DNA of 64,000 nucleotides, taken from NCBI GenBank assembly GCA_937980205.1, contig CALJKW010000010.1, forward strand, positions 186,001 through 250,000, read 5' to 3'. This document shows, piece by piece, positions 48,545 to 56,733 of this stretch (the stretch's first letter is position 1; every line of letters starts with the position of its first letter). The notes beneath the pieces were generated by a model that made no database searches, was not told the DNA's origin, and worked only from the letters and a program-made list of their open reading frames with translations. The stretch comes from an uncultured Myxococcales bacterium (GTDB lineage Bacteria > Myxococcota > Myxococcia > Myxococcales > Myxococcaceae). The position numbers and the translations under genes were made by a program.

Positions 48545-50247
48545 TCCTCGCCCTCGTTCTCGTTCTCGGACAGCTGGATGGAGGAGACGTCGCCGCGGAA
48601 GAGCCGCTCGCGGCTCCGCCCGTGCCCGCCGATGCGCCTGTCGCAGCGGAGGAGCCCGATGCGGGCCTGAGCGAGGGGCTGCCTCCGCCTCCGATGACGG
48701 TCGCCGAGGCGGTCTCACCCAGCTCGGGCTTCGTGAAGGGCGAGCTGTCGGTGTACCTGGGCTCCGATCGGCTCAGCGTGAAGCGCAACCGCGTGGCGGT
48801 TTCCGTCGGCCCCGACTTCTTCCTCGATCGCTTCTACGCGCTCGTCGAGCCGCAGCTCGACCTGCGCTTCTTCGACGCGAAGCTGGGCATCGGTCTCGGC
48901 GTCCCGCTGCGCATCCAGATCTTCGACTTCGGCACGCTGTTCAGCCAGGCCGGCCAGATCCGCAAGGAGGACTACGACACCGTTCACGACTTCGGCCGAC
49001 TGCTCAAGTACGTCAACTACGGCAAGAAGGAAGACAACTTCTACGTGAACATCGGGCAGCGGTACGCCACGTCGATCGGCCACGGCGCGATCATGCGCCG
49101 CTACGCTCCGAACATCGACGCCGACTACCCGCGCGTCTCGGCCGAGGTCGACGCGTACAACGACTACGCCGGCTTCGAGGCGTTCACGAACGACGTGCTC
49201 GAGTGGAGCGTCATCTCGGCGATCGCCTTCGTGAAGCCGTTCTCGTTCTTCAAGCCGCAGAACCTGCTCTTGAAGACGCTGTCGATCGGCGTGACCGGCG
49301 CGATGGACCGGCTGGCTCCGACGACGCTGATCTACGACCCGAACACCGGCACACGCTCGGTCACCTCCGACAACCGCCTCGCCGCGAACAGCACCATCCT
49401 CGGCCTCGTCGGCGTCGATGCCGAGGTGAAGGTCATCAAGACCGAGAGCGTCGACATCAAGCCGTACGTCGACTACTCGACGATTCTCGGCGGCGGCGGA
49501 GGCTTCACCGTCGGCGCGCTCGGGCGCTTCAACTTCGGCAAAGACCCGATCAACGCCTTCCGCGTCGTGCTCGAGGGCCGCTACCTCGACAGCAAGTACC
49601 AGCCCTCGTACTTCGACACGTTCTACGAGATCGACCGGTACCAGGCGCGCGTGATGGGCCGCAACGCGTTCAACTCGCTGGCGCTCATCACCAAGCGTGA
49701 GACCGTGGTGCAGCAGGGCCTCGGGTCTCGCGGCGGCATCTACGCCGAGATCTCGTGGGGCATTCCGAACGTGCTCGGCCTCACCGTCGCGCTCGAGGCC
49801 GTCACCAACAGCGACGCGAAGAACTTCGTCGCCCACTTCGAGCTGCCGTGGCTCAACTTCCTGCAGATCTTCGGCTCGTTCTACAAGCGCGGCTTCACGA
49901 ACTTCTCCGAGTTCACGAAGGCCGACGAGAACACCGTCATCTTCGCCGGCGCGCGCCTGAGAACGCTGCCGTTCCTGTTCTTCAACGGCCGCCTCTACAA
50001 GACGTTCCGCGTGCGCAACGATCTCGAGCGCTACGAGAACCAGTGGGGCTTCACCGTCGACGTCGAGATCGGCTTCGAGTTCGGCCGCTCGCGCGCCGAG
50101 GCCGAGGAGATCAAGCGTCAGGAGCAGCTGCAGCCGACCTCGCCGGTCTCCGAGCCGACGCCCGCCAGCGAAGGCCCGCAGCCCGCGCCCGAGCCGAGCC
50201 CCGAAGAGCAGCCGCCCCCGGCGGTGCCGGCGCCCGAAGGCACCTGA
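48541..50247 (+). CDS. Outer-membrane beta-barrel protein with Pro-rich C-terminal tail
   Basis: 568 residues. A short signal (MILALVLVLGQLDGG), then a Pro/Ala spacer and about 430 residues of alternating amphipathic strands rich in aromatic ends (VEPQLDLRFFDAKLGIGLGVPLRIQIF, ISWGIPNVLGLTVALEA, LQIFGSFYKRGF, pieces). The tail from about 525 is Pro/Glu-rich (EPTPASEGPQPAPEPSPEEQ). No porin or usher family is clear. As last gene of the plus-strand array it may provide the outer-membrane channel or anchor for the structure. Confidence 0.82.
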   Translation: MILALVLVLGQLDGGDVAAEEPLAAPPVPADAPVAAEEPDAGLSEGLPPPPMTVAEAVSPSSGFVKGELSVYLGSDRLSVKRNRVAVSVGPDFFLDRFYALVEPQLDLRFFDAKLGIGLGVPLRIQIFDFGTLFSQAGQIRKEDYDTVHDFGRLLKYVNYGKKEDNFYVNIGQRYATSIGHGAIMRRYAPNIDADYPRVSAEVDAYNDYAGFEAFTNDVLEWSVISAIAFVKPFSFFKPQNLLLKTLSIGVTGAMDRLAPTTLIYDPNTGTRSVTSDNRLAANSTILGLVGVDAEVKVIKTESVDIKPYVDYSTILGGGGGFTVGALGRFNFGKDPINAFRVVLEGRYLDSKYQPSYFDTFYEIDRYQARVMGRNAFNSLALITKRETVVQQGLGSRGGIYAEISWGIPNVLGLTVALEAVTNSDAKNFVAHFELPWLNFLQIFGSFYKRGFTNFSEFTKADENTVIFAGARLRTLPFLFFNGRLYKTFRVRNDLERYENQWGFTVDVEIGFEFGRSRAEAEEIKRQEQLQPTSPVSEPTPASEGPQPAPEPSPEEQPPPAVPAPEGT

Positions 50248-50251
50248 GCAA

Positions 50252-50332
50252 ATGGGGACAGGCTGCTTTTCCCGGGGCGCCAGTGATTCGAGGGGCCTGG
50301 CCGGCCCGATGGGAAAAGCAGCCTGTCCCCAT
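50252..50332. repeat. 22-bp perfect inverted repeat (hairpin/REP-like element)
   Basis: ATGGGGACAGGCTGCTTTTC followed by CC (50252-50273) is exactly complementary to 50311-50332. The loop of 37 bp is GC-rich. It sits between convergent genes (stops at 50247 and 50335), so it may terminate both; its T/A-run inside the stem (TTTT) and identical sequences in other genomes (from general memory) suggest a repeat family. Confidence 0.75.
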
Positions 50333-50334
50333 CT

Positions 50335-50886
50335 TCAGCGCCGCGACTTCAGCTGCTTCGGCTCGTTGATGTTCTCGAGCACGGCGGCATCGCGCACCGG
50401 CACGAGCTGAACCTCGAGCTCCTGGAGCGCGTCGAACAGCGTCTTCTCTTTCGTCTTCAGCACGCGCCGCACCGTGACTCCGTCGAGCGAAACGGGGTGG
50501 CCCTGCTTGCCCTGCCACGCGGCCGCCGCAGCCGGCGCCTTCACGCGCGCGAGCTTCTTGAACGTGCCGACCGACACGTCGGGCGCGTCGACCGGATGAA
50601 TCACCACGCGCCGCGCGAGCGCCGTGGCCCTGAGGCCCGCCATCACGGACGAGAGCTGGCCCTTCTTCCACTGCTTGTTCTCGACCTGCCACAGCTTCGG
50701 GTACGCGGCCTTGATCTCCGGCGCGTGAGCACCGGTGACGACCAGCGGCACGAGGCCCGCCTTGCGTGCCCGATCGCACAGCTGCGAGAGAAACGTGTGA
50801 GTCCCCTTGGCGGGCAAGAGCGCCTTGGGCTGACCCATGCGCTTGCTCTCTCCAGCCGCGAGGATGATGGCGATGTCGCGAATCAC
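50335..50886 (-). CDS. MobA/MocA-like nucleotidyltransferase
   Basis: 183 residues from GTG 50886. The N terminus IAIILAAGESKRMGQPKALLP is the NTP-binding signature of the MobA-like NTP-transferase fold, and HPVDAPDVSVGTF holds the metal-binding Asp. It is shorter than MobA guanylyltransferases (about 195) and lacks an obvious guanine loop, so MocA-like cytidylyltransferase or a different nucleotidyltransferase is possible. Divergent from ycaO with 26 bp between starts; no molybdopterin genes are nearby. Confidence 0.8.
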   Translation of the reverse strand: MIRDIAIILAAGESKRMGQPKALLPAKGTHTFLSQLCDRARKAGLVPLVVTGAHAPEIKAAYPKLWQVENKQWKKGQLSSVMAGLRATALARRVVIHPVDAPDVSVGTFKKLARVKAPAAAAAWQGKQGHPVSLDGVTVRRVLKTKEKTLFDALQELEVQLVPVRDAAVLENINEPKQLKSRR

Positions 50887-50912
50887 GGAGGCCCAAGTAG
50901 CATGCGCGCGCT

Positions 50913-51812
50913 TTGAAGCAACTGGTCCGGCTCATCGGCGTGACCCGCATCGCCGACCTCACCTCGCTCGACCGCGCCGGTGTCCGCGTCGCCTGCGCCA
51001 TTCGGCCGACCGGCCACGTGCTGCAGGTGTCGAACGGCAAGGGCGCCCACGCCGAGGTCGCGGCCGTCGCCGAGGCCGCCGAGCTCTGGGCGGCAGAGCA
51101 GGGCGAGCCCGAGCGGTGGACGTTCTTGGACGGTGTCGCCCACGTGAAGGCGCAGCGGCTCGACGCGCGCGGAGACATCTGGGTGCCCGCCGAGGCCGTC
51201 TGGTGCCCGCCGCTCGGAGCCCCGTCGATGGGGCGCTCGGTGACGCGGTGGACGTCGAACGGTCTCGCGGCTCACCCGAGCCTCGAGCGCGCGCTGCTGC
51301 ACGGCTTGCTCGAGGTCATCGAGCGTCACGCGCTGCCCGACGGGTGGTCCGAGCGTCTCGTTCGGGGACGCTGCGTCTACGCCAGCGACGAGAACGGCTT
51401 CGTGCTGCGCGCCTTCGAGCTCACCCCGAAGGGCTGCCCGGTCACCGTCGCCGGAGCCCTGCTCGAGGACACCGAGGGCGGGCCGGTGCGCCTCACCGCC
51501 GGCTACGCCGCGAGGCTCGACCCGCGCGACGCCGTGCAGGCCGCCTGCGACGAGGCCTTCCAGTCGCGGCTCACCGACGTGCAGGGCGCGCGCGAAGACG
51601 TCTCGCTGGGGCCCGGCGCCGAGCCGCCGCCGTGGCTGCGCCGGCAGCGCGCGTCGAAGAGGCTCGGCCGCGCGGCGAAGCTCGACGCCCGCGCGCTGGC
51701 GAGGAAGCTGCGGCGGCCGGTCGCGTACGTGGAGCTCGTGCCCGGCCGGCTGCCGGTGCGGGTCGTCAAAGTGTTCGTCGAGGGCTTCGGCGTGTCGGAG
51801 CTGCTGACATGA
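50913..51812 (+). CDS. YcaO-domain ATP-dependent peptide-backbone modifying enzyme
   Basis: 299 residues from a TTG at 50913 (an in-frame stop is just upstream). The YcaO fold is clear: SLDRAGVRVACAIRP, SNGKGAHAEVAAVAEAAELW (ATP/Mg-binding Glu), ALLHGLLEVIERHAL, AACDEAFQSRLTDVQGAREDV. The C-terminal Pro-rich motif of azoline-forming YcaOs is absent (ends FGVSELLT), as in TfuA-paired members. YcaO enzymes phosphorylate the backbone amide with ATP; with TfuA, a sulfur donor pathway gives thioamides. Shorter than typical (about 380-430). ATGA overlap with the TfuA gene shows obligate pairing. No precursor peptide is visible nearby. Confidence 0.93.
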   Translation: MKQLVRLIGVTRIADLTSLDRAGVRVACAIRPTGHVLQVSNGKGAHAEVAAVAEAAELWAAEQGEPERWTFLDGVAHVKAQRLDARGDIWVPAEAVWCPPLGAPSMGRSVTRWTSNGLAAHPSLERALLHGLLEVIERHALPDGWSERLVRGRCVYASDENGFVLRAFELTPKGCPVTVAGALLEDTEGGPVRLTAGYAARLDPRDAVQAACDEAFQSRLTDVQGAREDVSLGPGAEPPPWLRRQRASKRLGRAAKLDARALARKLRRPVAYVELVPGRLPVRVVKVFVEGFGVSELLT

Positions 51813-52753
51813 AGCGACCCAGCGGGACAGTCATCGCGTTCGTCGGCCCCTCGCTGCCGAACGCGAAGATCCGCGGCGTCGACGTCCGCCCGCCGGCCCG
51901 ACAGGGCGACGTCTGGCGCGCCCTCGAGTCCCAGCCGCGCGCCATCGCGCTCATCGACGGCGTCTTCGAGCACGTCCCCTCGGTCTGGCACCACGAGCTG
52001 CGCGCCGCGCTCGCGAGCGGCGTCGCGCTCTTCGGCGCCGCCAGCATGGGCGCGCTCCGCGCCGCCGAGCTCCACCCGCTCGGCATGATCGGCATCGGCC
52101 AGGTCTTCCGCTGGTACCGCGACGGAGTCCTCACCGACGACGGCGCCGTCGCCCTGCTGCACGCCGACGCCGAGCACGGCTTCCGCCCGCTCACCGTGCC
52201 GCTGGTGAATGTCATGTACGTCGCCGAGCAGCTGAAGGCTCCGCAGCTCGTGAAGGCCGCGCGCCGCATCCACTACCAGCGCCGCACCTGGCCCGCCGTC
52301 TTCGAGGCCGCCGGCGGCAGGCCCAGAGGCTTCGTCGCCCACGACCTCAAGGCGCAGGACGCCCGCGAGTGCCTCGACGCGGCGGTGGCGTTCGCGAAGA
52401 GCGGGGCACCGCGCGGGCCGGTCACCGAGCTGAACGTGTCCTCGTTCGTGCGGCGCCGCCGCATCCTCGACGTCGGAGCCCCGAAGCCCGACGAGCGCCT
52501 CGCCGACGAGGGCACCCGCACCGCGCTGCTCGCCGCCTGGGCGAAGAGCCAGGGCCTCGAGCCCGAAGCCGAAGCGGTAGAGCGGTGGCGCCGGCAGCTG
52601 CGGAAGGTCAGGGATCCCTCCGAGCGGCTGCGCCTCGCCCGCATCTTCGCCCTCGAGGAGCGCGTGCTGGCCGAGCCCGAGCGCATGCTCCCGGACGGCC
52701 CGTCTCGCCTCGAAGGGCTTCAGATCGCCGCGCTGCGGCGAATCGGGCGTTAG
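51809..52753 (+). CDS. TfuA-like protein, YcaO partner
   Basis: 314 residues; ATG overlaps the ycaO stop. The first 180 residues are the TfuA core: VIAFVGPSLPNAKIRGV, PPARQGDVWRALE, IALIDGVFEHVPSVWHHEL, ALASGVALFGAASMGALRAAEL, GMIGIGQVFRWYRDGVLTDDGAVAL. The C-terminal 130 residues are helical and variable. TfuA proteins assist YcaO in peptide thioamidation (in thioviridamide-like peptides and methyl-coenzyme M reductase). It is followed 18 bp on by a phosphoesterase gene. Confidence 0.92.
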   Translation: MKRPSGTVIAFVGPSLPNAKIRGVDVRPPARQGDVWRALESQPRAIALIDGVFEHVPSVWHHELRAALASGVALFGAASMGALRAAELHPLGMIGIGQVFRWYRDGVLTDDGAVALLHADAEHGFRPLTVPLVNVMYVAEQLKAPQLVKAARRIHYQRRTWPAVFEAAGGRPRGFVAHDLKAQDARECLDAAVAFAKSGAPRGPVTELNVSSFVRRRRILDVGAPKPDERLADEGTRTALLAAWAKSQGLEPEAEAVERWRRQLRKVRDPSERLRLARIFALEERVLAEPERMLPDGPSRLEGLQIAALRRIGR

Positions 52754-52771
52754 AATCATGAGCGGCGACGC

Positions 52772-53701
52772 GTGAGGATCGTCTCCTACAACGTTCGGTA
52801 CTTCGGTCATGCGCTCAAGGGGCTCGCCAGCACGGCGAAGGCCAAGCAGCGCATTGCGCAGGCGCTGTGCGCCCTCGAGCCCAACGCCGACATCATCTGC
52901 CTGCAAGAGGTCGAGCACGGCTCCATCCGCGCCGGAGTCGCGCACCGCGGCGCCATCAGCGGAGACACCCAGCTCGACGCCTTCATGCGCCACCTCGACG
53001 CCGCCTACCACCTCGCGGGGCGCGTCCAGCCGTACCGGGCCTTCTACTTCCCCGCGCACGCGTACCGGCTCGGCAGCCTGAAGCTCTACACGACCGGCCT
53101 CGCGATTCTCATCAACGCGCGCAAGCTGCACGTCGTCGGGCACAACCAGACCGAGCCCAAGTCGGTCACCTCGTTCGGCCAGACGCCGGTCAAGGCGATC
53201 AAGCAGACGCGCATCGTCGCGCACCTGCAGGTCGAGAACACCCGCGGCCGGCGCATGCACGTGTTCAACACGCACCTCTCGCTGCCGAGCCCGTTCCGCC
53301 GCGACTTCTGGAAGAAGGGGCCGCGCTTCGGCTTCGGGCCCAACCAGCTCGAGGAAGCCCGCGTCGTCGCCTCGTACATCGGCCAGCTCTGCAAGAAGGA
53401 GCCGTACGTGCTCTGCGGCGACTTCAACGCGCTGCCGACGTCACCGGTCTATTCGTACCTGACGCACGAGGCCGGCATGCGCGCCGCGCAGGAAGAGCTC
53501 GGGCAGATCGACCCGAAGGTGCCGGACCTCTTCCCCACCGCGGGCTTCCTGGCGCTGCGCATGCACCTCGACCACCTGTTCGCCGGCCCCGGCGTCGAGT
53601 GGATGGACCTCGACGGCACCTGCGCGTTCGACGACACGAAGAGCCCGTTCTTCGGGCTGTCGGATCACGTGCCGCTGATCGCCAACTTCACCTTCGGCTG
53701 A
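52772..53701 (+). CDS. Endonuclease/exonuclease/phosphatase (EEP) family protein
   Basis: 309 residues from GTG 52772. EEP motifs in order: IVSYNVRYF, LQEVEHG, FNTHLSLPSP, YVLCGDFNALPTSPVYSYL, RMHLDHLFA, GLSDHVPLIA; all catalytic residues of the metal-dependent phosphoesterase fold are present. Substrate may be DNA, RNA or a phosphorylated lipid/sugar. It follows tfuA by 18 bp and is the third gene of the same transcript. Its 3' end overlaps the convergent metallophosphoesterase by 37 bp. Confidence 0.88.
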   Translation: MRIVSYNVRYFGHALKGLASTAKAKQRIAQALCALEPNADIICLQEVEHGSIRAGVAHRGAISGDTQLDAFMRHLDAAYHLAGRVQPYRAFYFPAHAYRLGSLKLYTTGLAILINARKLHVVGHNQTEPKSVTSFGQTPVKAIKQTRIVAHLQVENTRGRRMHVFNTHLSLPSPFRRDFWKKGPRFGFGPNQLEEARVVASYIGQLCKKEPYVLCGDFNALPTSPVYSYLTHEAGMRAAQEELGQIDPKVPDLFPTAGFLALRMHLDHLFAGPGVEWMDLDGTCAFDDTKSPFFGLSDHVPLIANFTFG

Positions 53702-54813
53702 ACGGCGTCGCAGTCGAGCAGCTCGTAGTTCTCGAGCTGCGCGTAGTTCATGCCGCCGTCGATGAAGAGCATCGCCGCGTCCTTCGAGGTGCCCTTCGTG
53801 TAGCGAGGGCCGTCTTTCGTGAGGTGAAGCTGCGTCAGCGGACCATCGCCCACCTCGGGAGGCGCCGCCCAGTCGCCGAGCAGCTCGCGACACTTGCTGT
53901 CGCGGATGTGGCCGATGACCTGCGTCACGCCGGAGGGCAGCTCGCGCGGGTCGAAGCGGCGGCGCGGCGGCCCCTCGAACTGCTCGGGCATTCCGCGGTC
54001 GGGGTGCGCGGGGCGGTGCGCGAGGATGCCGCGGGGCTCTCCGACCTCGCGGTTGCCGGCGCGGTGCAGCGGCATGAGGTTGAGCGGGCCGCTCTGCCAG
54101 CGCGCGACGGCGTCGTCGAGGAAGCGGTTCAGCGCGGCGGCGATCGCGTCGGCGCCGCTCGTGGGCGCTCCGATCGCGTCGAGGTCGCCTTTCGTCACGC
54201 CGGCGTGGTTGAAGAGCAGGTGGCCGTGGGCGTGCGCGAGGCGGAAGCGCTTCGCCCGCAGCAGCGAGGCGACGAGGCCGCGCTGGCGCACGTGGAACGA
54301 CGAGAAGTCGCGCGCGATCATCTCGCTGTCGGGGAACTGCGGCCAGCGGGCGAGGAAGGCCTGCTGGAACTCGGCGATGCGGTCTCCGCCGTTGTAGGCG
54401 CGGTCGGCGTCTTCGCGGGCGCGCAGGTAGGTGGCCTGGTCGAAGTTCGCGAGCTCTCCGACGCGGGCGTAGTCGTGGTTGCCGAAGATGAGCGTGACCT
54501 GATCGGCGGGGTGCGCGGCGAGCCACGCGAGCAGCTGCATGCCCTCTTCGGTGGCCCAGCGCCGCCAGCCGGTGGGGCCGTAGTCGAAGTGATCTCCGAT
54601 CGAGACGAGCGCGACGTCGTCTTTGAGCCGGCCGTGGTCGCCGAGCAGGCCGTGCAGGTCGAGGACGGCGAGGAACGTGCCGAGCGGGGCCTGCGCATCA
54701 CCGATGGCGACGTGGGTGGTGCGGGGCTTGCCGTCCGGTCCCGCGATGACCGGCTCCTTCGCGTCGAGCACGGACTTGTGAATGGCCTCCTCGATGCGGG
54801 TCTTCGCGCCCAT
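53665..54813 (-). CDS. Calcineurin-like metallophosphoesterase
   Basis: 382 residues from ATG 54813. The dimetal motifs are seen: AIGDAQAP (first), VSIGDHFDYG (GDxxDxG), FGNHDYA (GNHD), and HAHGHLLFNHAG with two His-containing blocks. It contains insertions relative to small phosphatases (about 130-260). The substrate is unknown. Cytosolic. It converges on the EEP gene, and is divergent from the TSUP gene with 27 bp between starts; TTATAC at about 54823-54828 could be part of either promoter. Confidence 0.88.
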   Translation of the reverse strand: MGAKTRIEEAIHKSVLDAKEPVIAGPDGKPRTTHVAIGDAQAPLGTFLAVLDLHGLLGDHGRLKDDVALVSIGDHFDYGPTGWRRWATEEGMQLLAWLAAHPADQVTLIFGNHDYARVGELANFDQATYLRAREDADRAYNGGDRIAEFQQAFLARWPQFPDSEMIARDFSSFHVRQRGLVASLLRAKRFRLAHAHGHLLFNHAGVTKGDLDAIGAPTSGADAIAAALNRFLDDAVARWQSGPLNLMPLHRAGNREVGEPRGILAHRPAHPDRGMPEQFEGPPRRRFDPRELPSGVTQVIGHIRDSKCRELLGDWAAPPEVGDGPLTQLHLTKDGPRYTKGTSKDAAMLFIDGGMNYAQLENYELLDCDAVQPKVKLAISGT

Positions 54814-54840
54814 GGGGTGGCTGTTATACGTCGGTTCGAC

Positions 54841-55593
54841 ATGACTTTTGGGGACGGAGCGCTGCTCGTGATCGCCGCCTGCGGCGCCGGAGCGCTCAAC
54901 GCCATCGCCGGCGGAGGCAGCTTCCTGTCCTTCCCCGCGCTCGTCCTCACCGGAGTCCCCGCGATCAACGCGAACGCCACCTCCACCGTGGCGCTGTGGC
55001 CGGCCTCGCTCGCCGCGACGCTCGCCTACCGCGACGAGCTGCGCGCCTCGCGCGAGCACCTCATCTGGCTGTCGGCCGTCTCGCTCGGCGGCGGCATCTT
55101 CGGCGCGCTCCTGCTGCTGCTCACGCCCACCAAGGTGTTCGAGGGCGCGGTGCCGTTTCTGCTGCTGCTCGCCACCCTCGTCTTCACCTTCGGAGACCGC
55201 GTGCGCGCGCGCGTGCCTTCGATCGGCTCGCGGCAGGTGGTGATGCCGATCTGGGCGCTCATCTCGGTGTACGGCGGTTACTTCGGCGGCGGCATGGGGC
55301 TCATGATGCTGGCCGCGCTCGCGCTCGCGGGCGTCGGCGACATCCACCGGATGAACGCGCTGAAGTCGGGCCTGGGCGTGCTGGTGAACGGCGTCGCCGT
55401 CGCGGTGTTCGCGGTCGCCGGAGCGGTGCAGTGGGCGGAAGCGGGGCTGATGGTTGCGGGCTCCATCTTCGGCGGTTACCTGGGGGCACGCCTCGCGCGC
55501 CGCGTCGAGCCCAAGCGGGTGAGGCCGGTGGTCGTCTTCCTGGGCTGGGCGCTGACGGTCGCGTTCTTCTATCGGTGGGTGACGGGGCGATGA
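54841..55593 (+). CDS. TSUP (TauE/SafE) family sulfite/anion exporter
   Basis: 250 residues, about eight transmembrane helices. The conserved starts of the two halves are present: LNAIAGGGSFLSFPALVLTGVP with NATSTVALWPAS, and ALISVYGGYFGGGMGLMMLAALAL. These transporters export sulfite, sulfoacetate or similar anions. It is next to the YcaO-TfuA region; a link with sulfur chemistry is tempting but the genes are divergent from that operon. The stop overlaps the HAD gene start (ATGA). Confidence 0.93.
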   Translation: MTFGDGALLVIAACGAGALNAIAGGGSFLSFPALVLTGVPAINANATSTVALWPASLAATLAYRDELRASREHLIWLSAVSLGGGIFGALLLLLTPTKVFEGAVPFLLLLATLVFTFGDRVRARVPSIGSRQVVMPIWALISVYGGYFGGGMGLMMLAALALAGVGDIHRMNALKSGLGVLVNGVAVAVFAVAGAVQWAEAGLMVAGSIFGGYLGARLARRVEPKRVRPVVVFLGWALTVAFFYRWVTGR

Positions 55594-56381
55594 AGCTGCT
55601 GGTGACGGACCTGGACGGAACGCTGCTCAAGAGCGACGGCGGCGTTCACGACGACGATCTGCGCGCGGTGAAGGCGCTCGCCGCGCACGGCGTGCCGGTC
55701 TCGATCGCGACGGGGCGGCTGTACTCGGGCACGCGCCGCTACTGCCGCGAGCTCGGCCTGCGCGGGCCGGTGGGCTGCGCGGACGGCAGCCAGCTCGTCG
55801 ACGCGGCGGATGATCGCGTGCTCGCGCTGCACCCGCTGCCGCCGGCGAGCGTGGAGTGGCTGTTGACGGTGGACGCGACTCCCTTCGTGTTCGAGTCCGA
55901 CAACGTGCACCACGACAAGCGCGGCGCGCCGCACCTGCCGTACGTGAGCCTGTGGACGGATCAGATCCTCGAGCACACGGACCTGTCGATCTTGCGCTCG
56001 CGCGAGACGGTGAAGGTCGTCGTGCTGCTCGGCGCGCTCGAGCCGGTGATGGAAGCGCGCGAGCGCGCGCTCGCCGAGGGGCTCACGGTGATCGCGTTTC
56101 CGTTCGAAGACGGCATGGGGCTCGTGGTGCGCACCGGCGGCGTCGACAAGGGCACAGCCGTCGAGTTCATTGCGCGCACGCACGGCGTCGCGCTCGAGGA
56201 CGTCGCCGTGGTCGGCGATTGGCTCAACGACGTGCCGATGCTGAAGCGGGCAGGGCACCGGTTCGTGATGGGCCACGCGAACGAAGAGGTGAGGGCGCAC
56301 GCGCAGCACGTGCTCGACACCGAGCGCGGCGGCGGGCGGGGCCTCGCGCTCATCTGCGGGCACTTCGGCATTTCGCTGTGA
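55590..56381 (+). CDS. HAD-superfamily (Cof-like) phosphatase
   Basis: 263 residues. DLDGTLLKSDG (motif 1), IATGR (motif 2), Lys of motif 3 in VDKGTAVEF, and GDWLNDVPML (motif 4). The C2B-type cap spans about 80-185. Acts on sugar phosphates or flavin phosphates in characterised relatives. Coupled to the TSUP transporter through an ATGA overlap. Confidence 0.92.
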   Translation: MKLLVTDLDGTLLKSDGGVHDDDLRAVKALAAHGVPVSIATGRLYSGTRRYCRELGLRGPVGCADGSQLVDAADDRVLALHPLPPASVEWLLTVDATPFVFESDNVHHDKRGAPHLPYVSLWTDQILEHTDLSILRSRETVKVVVLLGALEPVMEARERALAEGLTVIAFPFEDGMGLVVRTGGVDKGTAVEFIARTHGVALEDVAVVGDWLNDVPMLKRAGHRFVMGHANEEVRAHAQHVLDTERGGGRGLALICGHFGISL

Positions 56382-56395
56382 GGGCGACCCACCAC

Positions 56396-56505
56396 CGTTC
56401 ACGCCGAGCGGAGCGCGCAGCGCGGAGTCGAAGCCGGCCGAGGGACACCCGAACGGGACCCCTTCGACTCCGGCCCACTTCGTGGGCCTCCGCTCAGGGG
56501 GACCG
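56396..56505. repeat. REPIN-like paired-hairpin repeat, copy 3
   Basis: Left arm CGTTCACGCCGAGCGGAG...GGAGTCGAAG (56396-56433) and right arm CTTCGACTCC...CCTCCGCTCAGG (56462-56505) are inverted, each with its own inner hairpin (GCGCGCAGCGC; GGCCCACTTCGTGGGCC). Same family as 3472-3565 and 20225-20330. It fills the start of the 352-bp gap from 56382; the rest of that gap holds a possible 34-residue ORF. Confidence 0.85.
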
Positions 56506-56572
56506 AGAGGAGAGCCAGGCCTGCAGCTCGCGCGCGGCTTCGTCGCGTCCTGGCCCGCCGATGACGTTCACG

Positions 56573-56677
56573 TCACTTCCGGCGCGGCCGCTGCGACTTC
56601 ACGGGAACCGGCGCCGGCGCGGGGCGAACGAGAACAGCAGCACCAAGAATCAGGAGACCGGCGATCACGAGCGACAT
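56573..56677 (-). CDS. Possible very small membrane protein
   Basis: 34 residues, starting MSLVIAGLLILGAAVLVRPA with a Pro/Arg tail. One transmembrane helix plus basic tail is the usual layout of bacterial small membrane proteins. Supported only by composition; no ribosome site. It lies 56 bp past the acyl-CoA ligase stop on the same strand. Confidence 0.3.
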   Translation of the reverse strand: MSLVIAGLLILGAAVLVRPAPAPVPVKSQRPRRK

Positions 56678-56733
56678 CGACCCGGAATCGTAACGCCCCT
56701 GAAGAATCTGTACACCCCCCCGGGCGCGAAAAG

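Noticed and set aside
50887..50912. Possible RiPP precursor between the nucleotidyltransferase and YcaO genes
   Set aside because: The gap is 26 bp and the ATG at 50902 is out of frame with YcaO and opens no peptide of plausible length.
52867..53700. Long plus-strand frame overlapping the EEP phosphoesterase and running to 55593
   Set aside because: Only its last 250 codons (TSUP transporter) show a protein-like pattern. The earlier part is a shadow of the EEP and metallophosphoesterase genes.
54814..54840. GGTTCGAC string resembling a tRNA T-arm
   Set aside because: No surrounding cloverleaf; the gap is only 27 bp between divergent starts and looks like promoter sequence (TTATAC).
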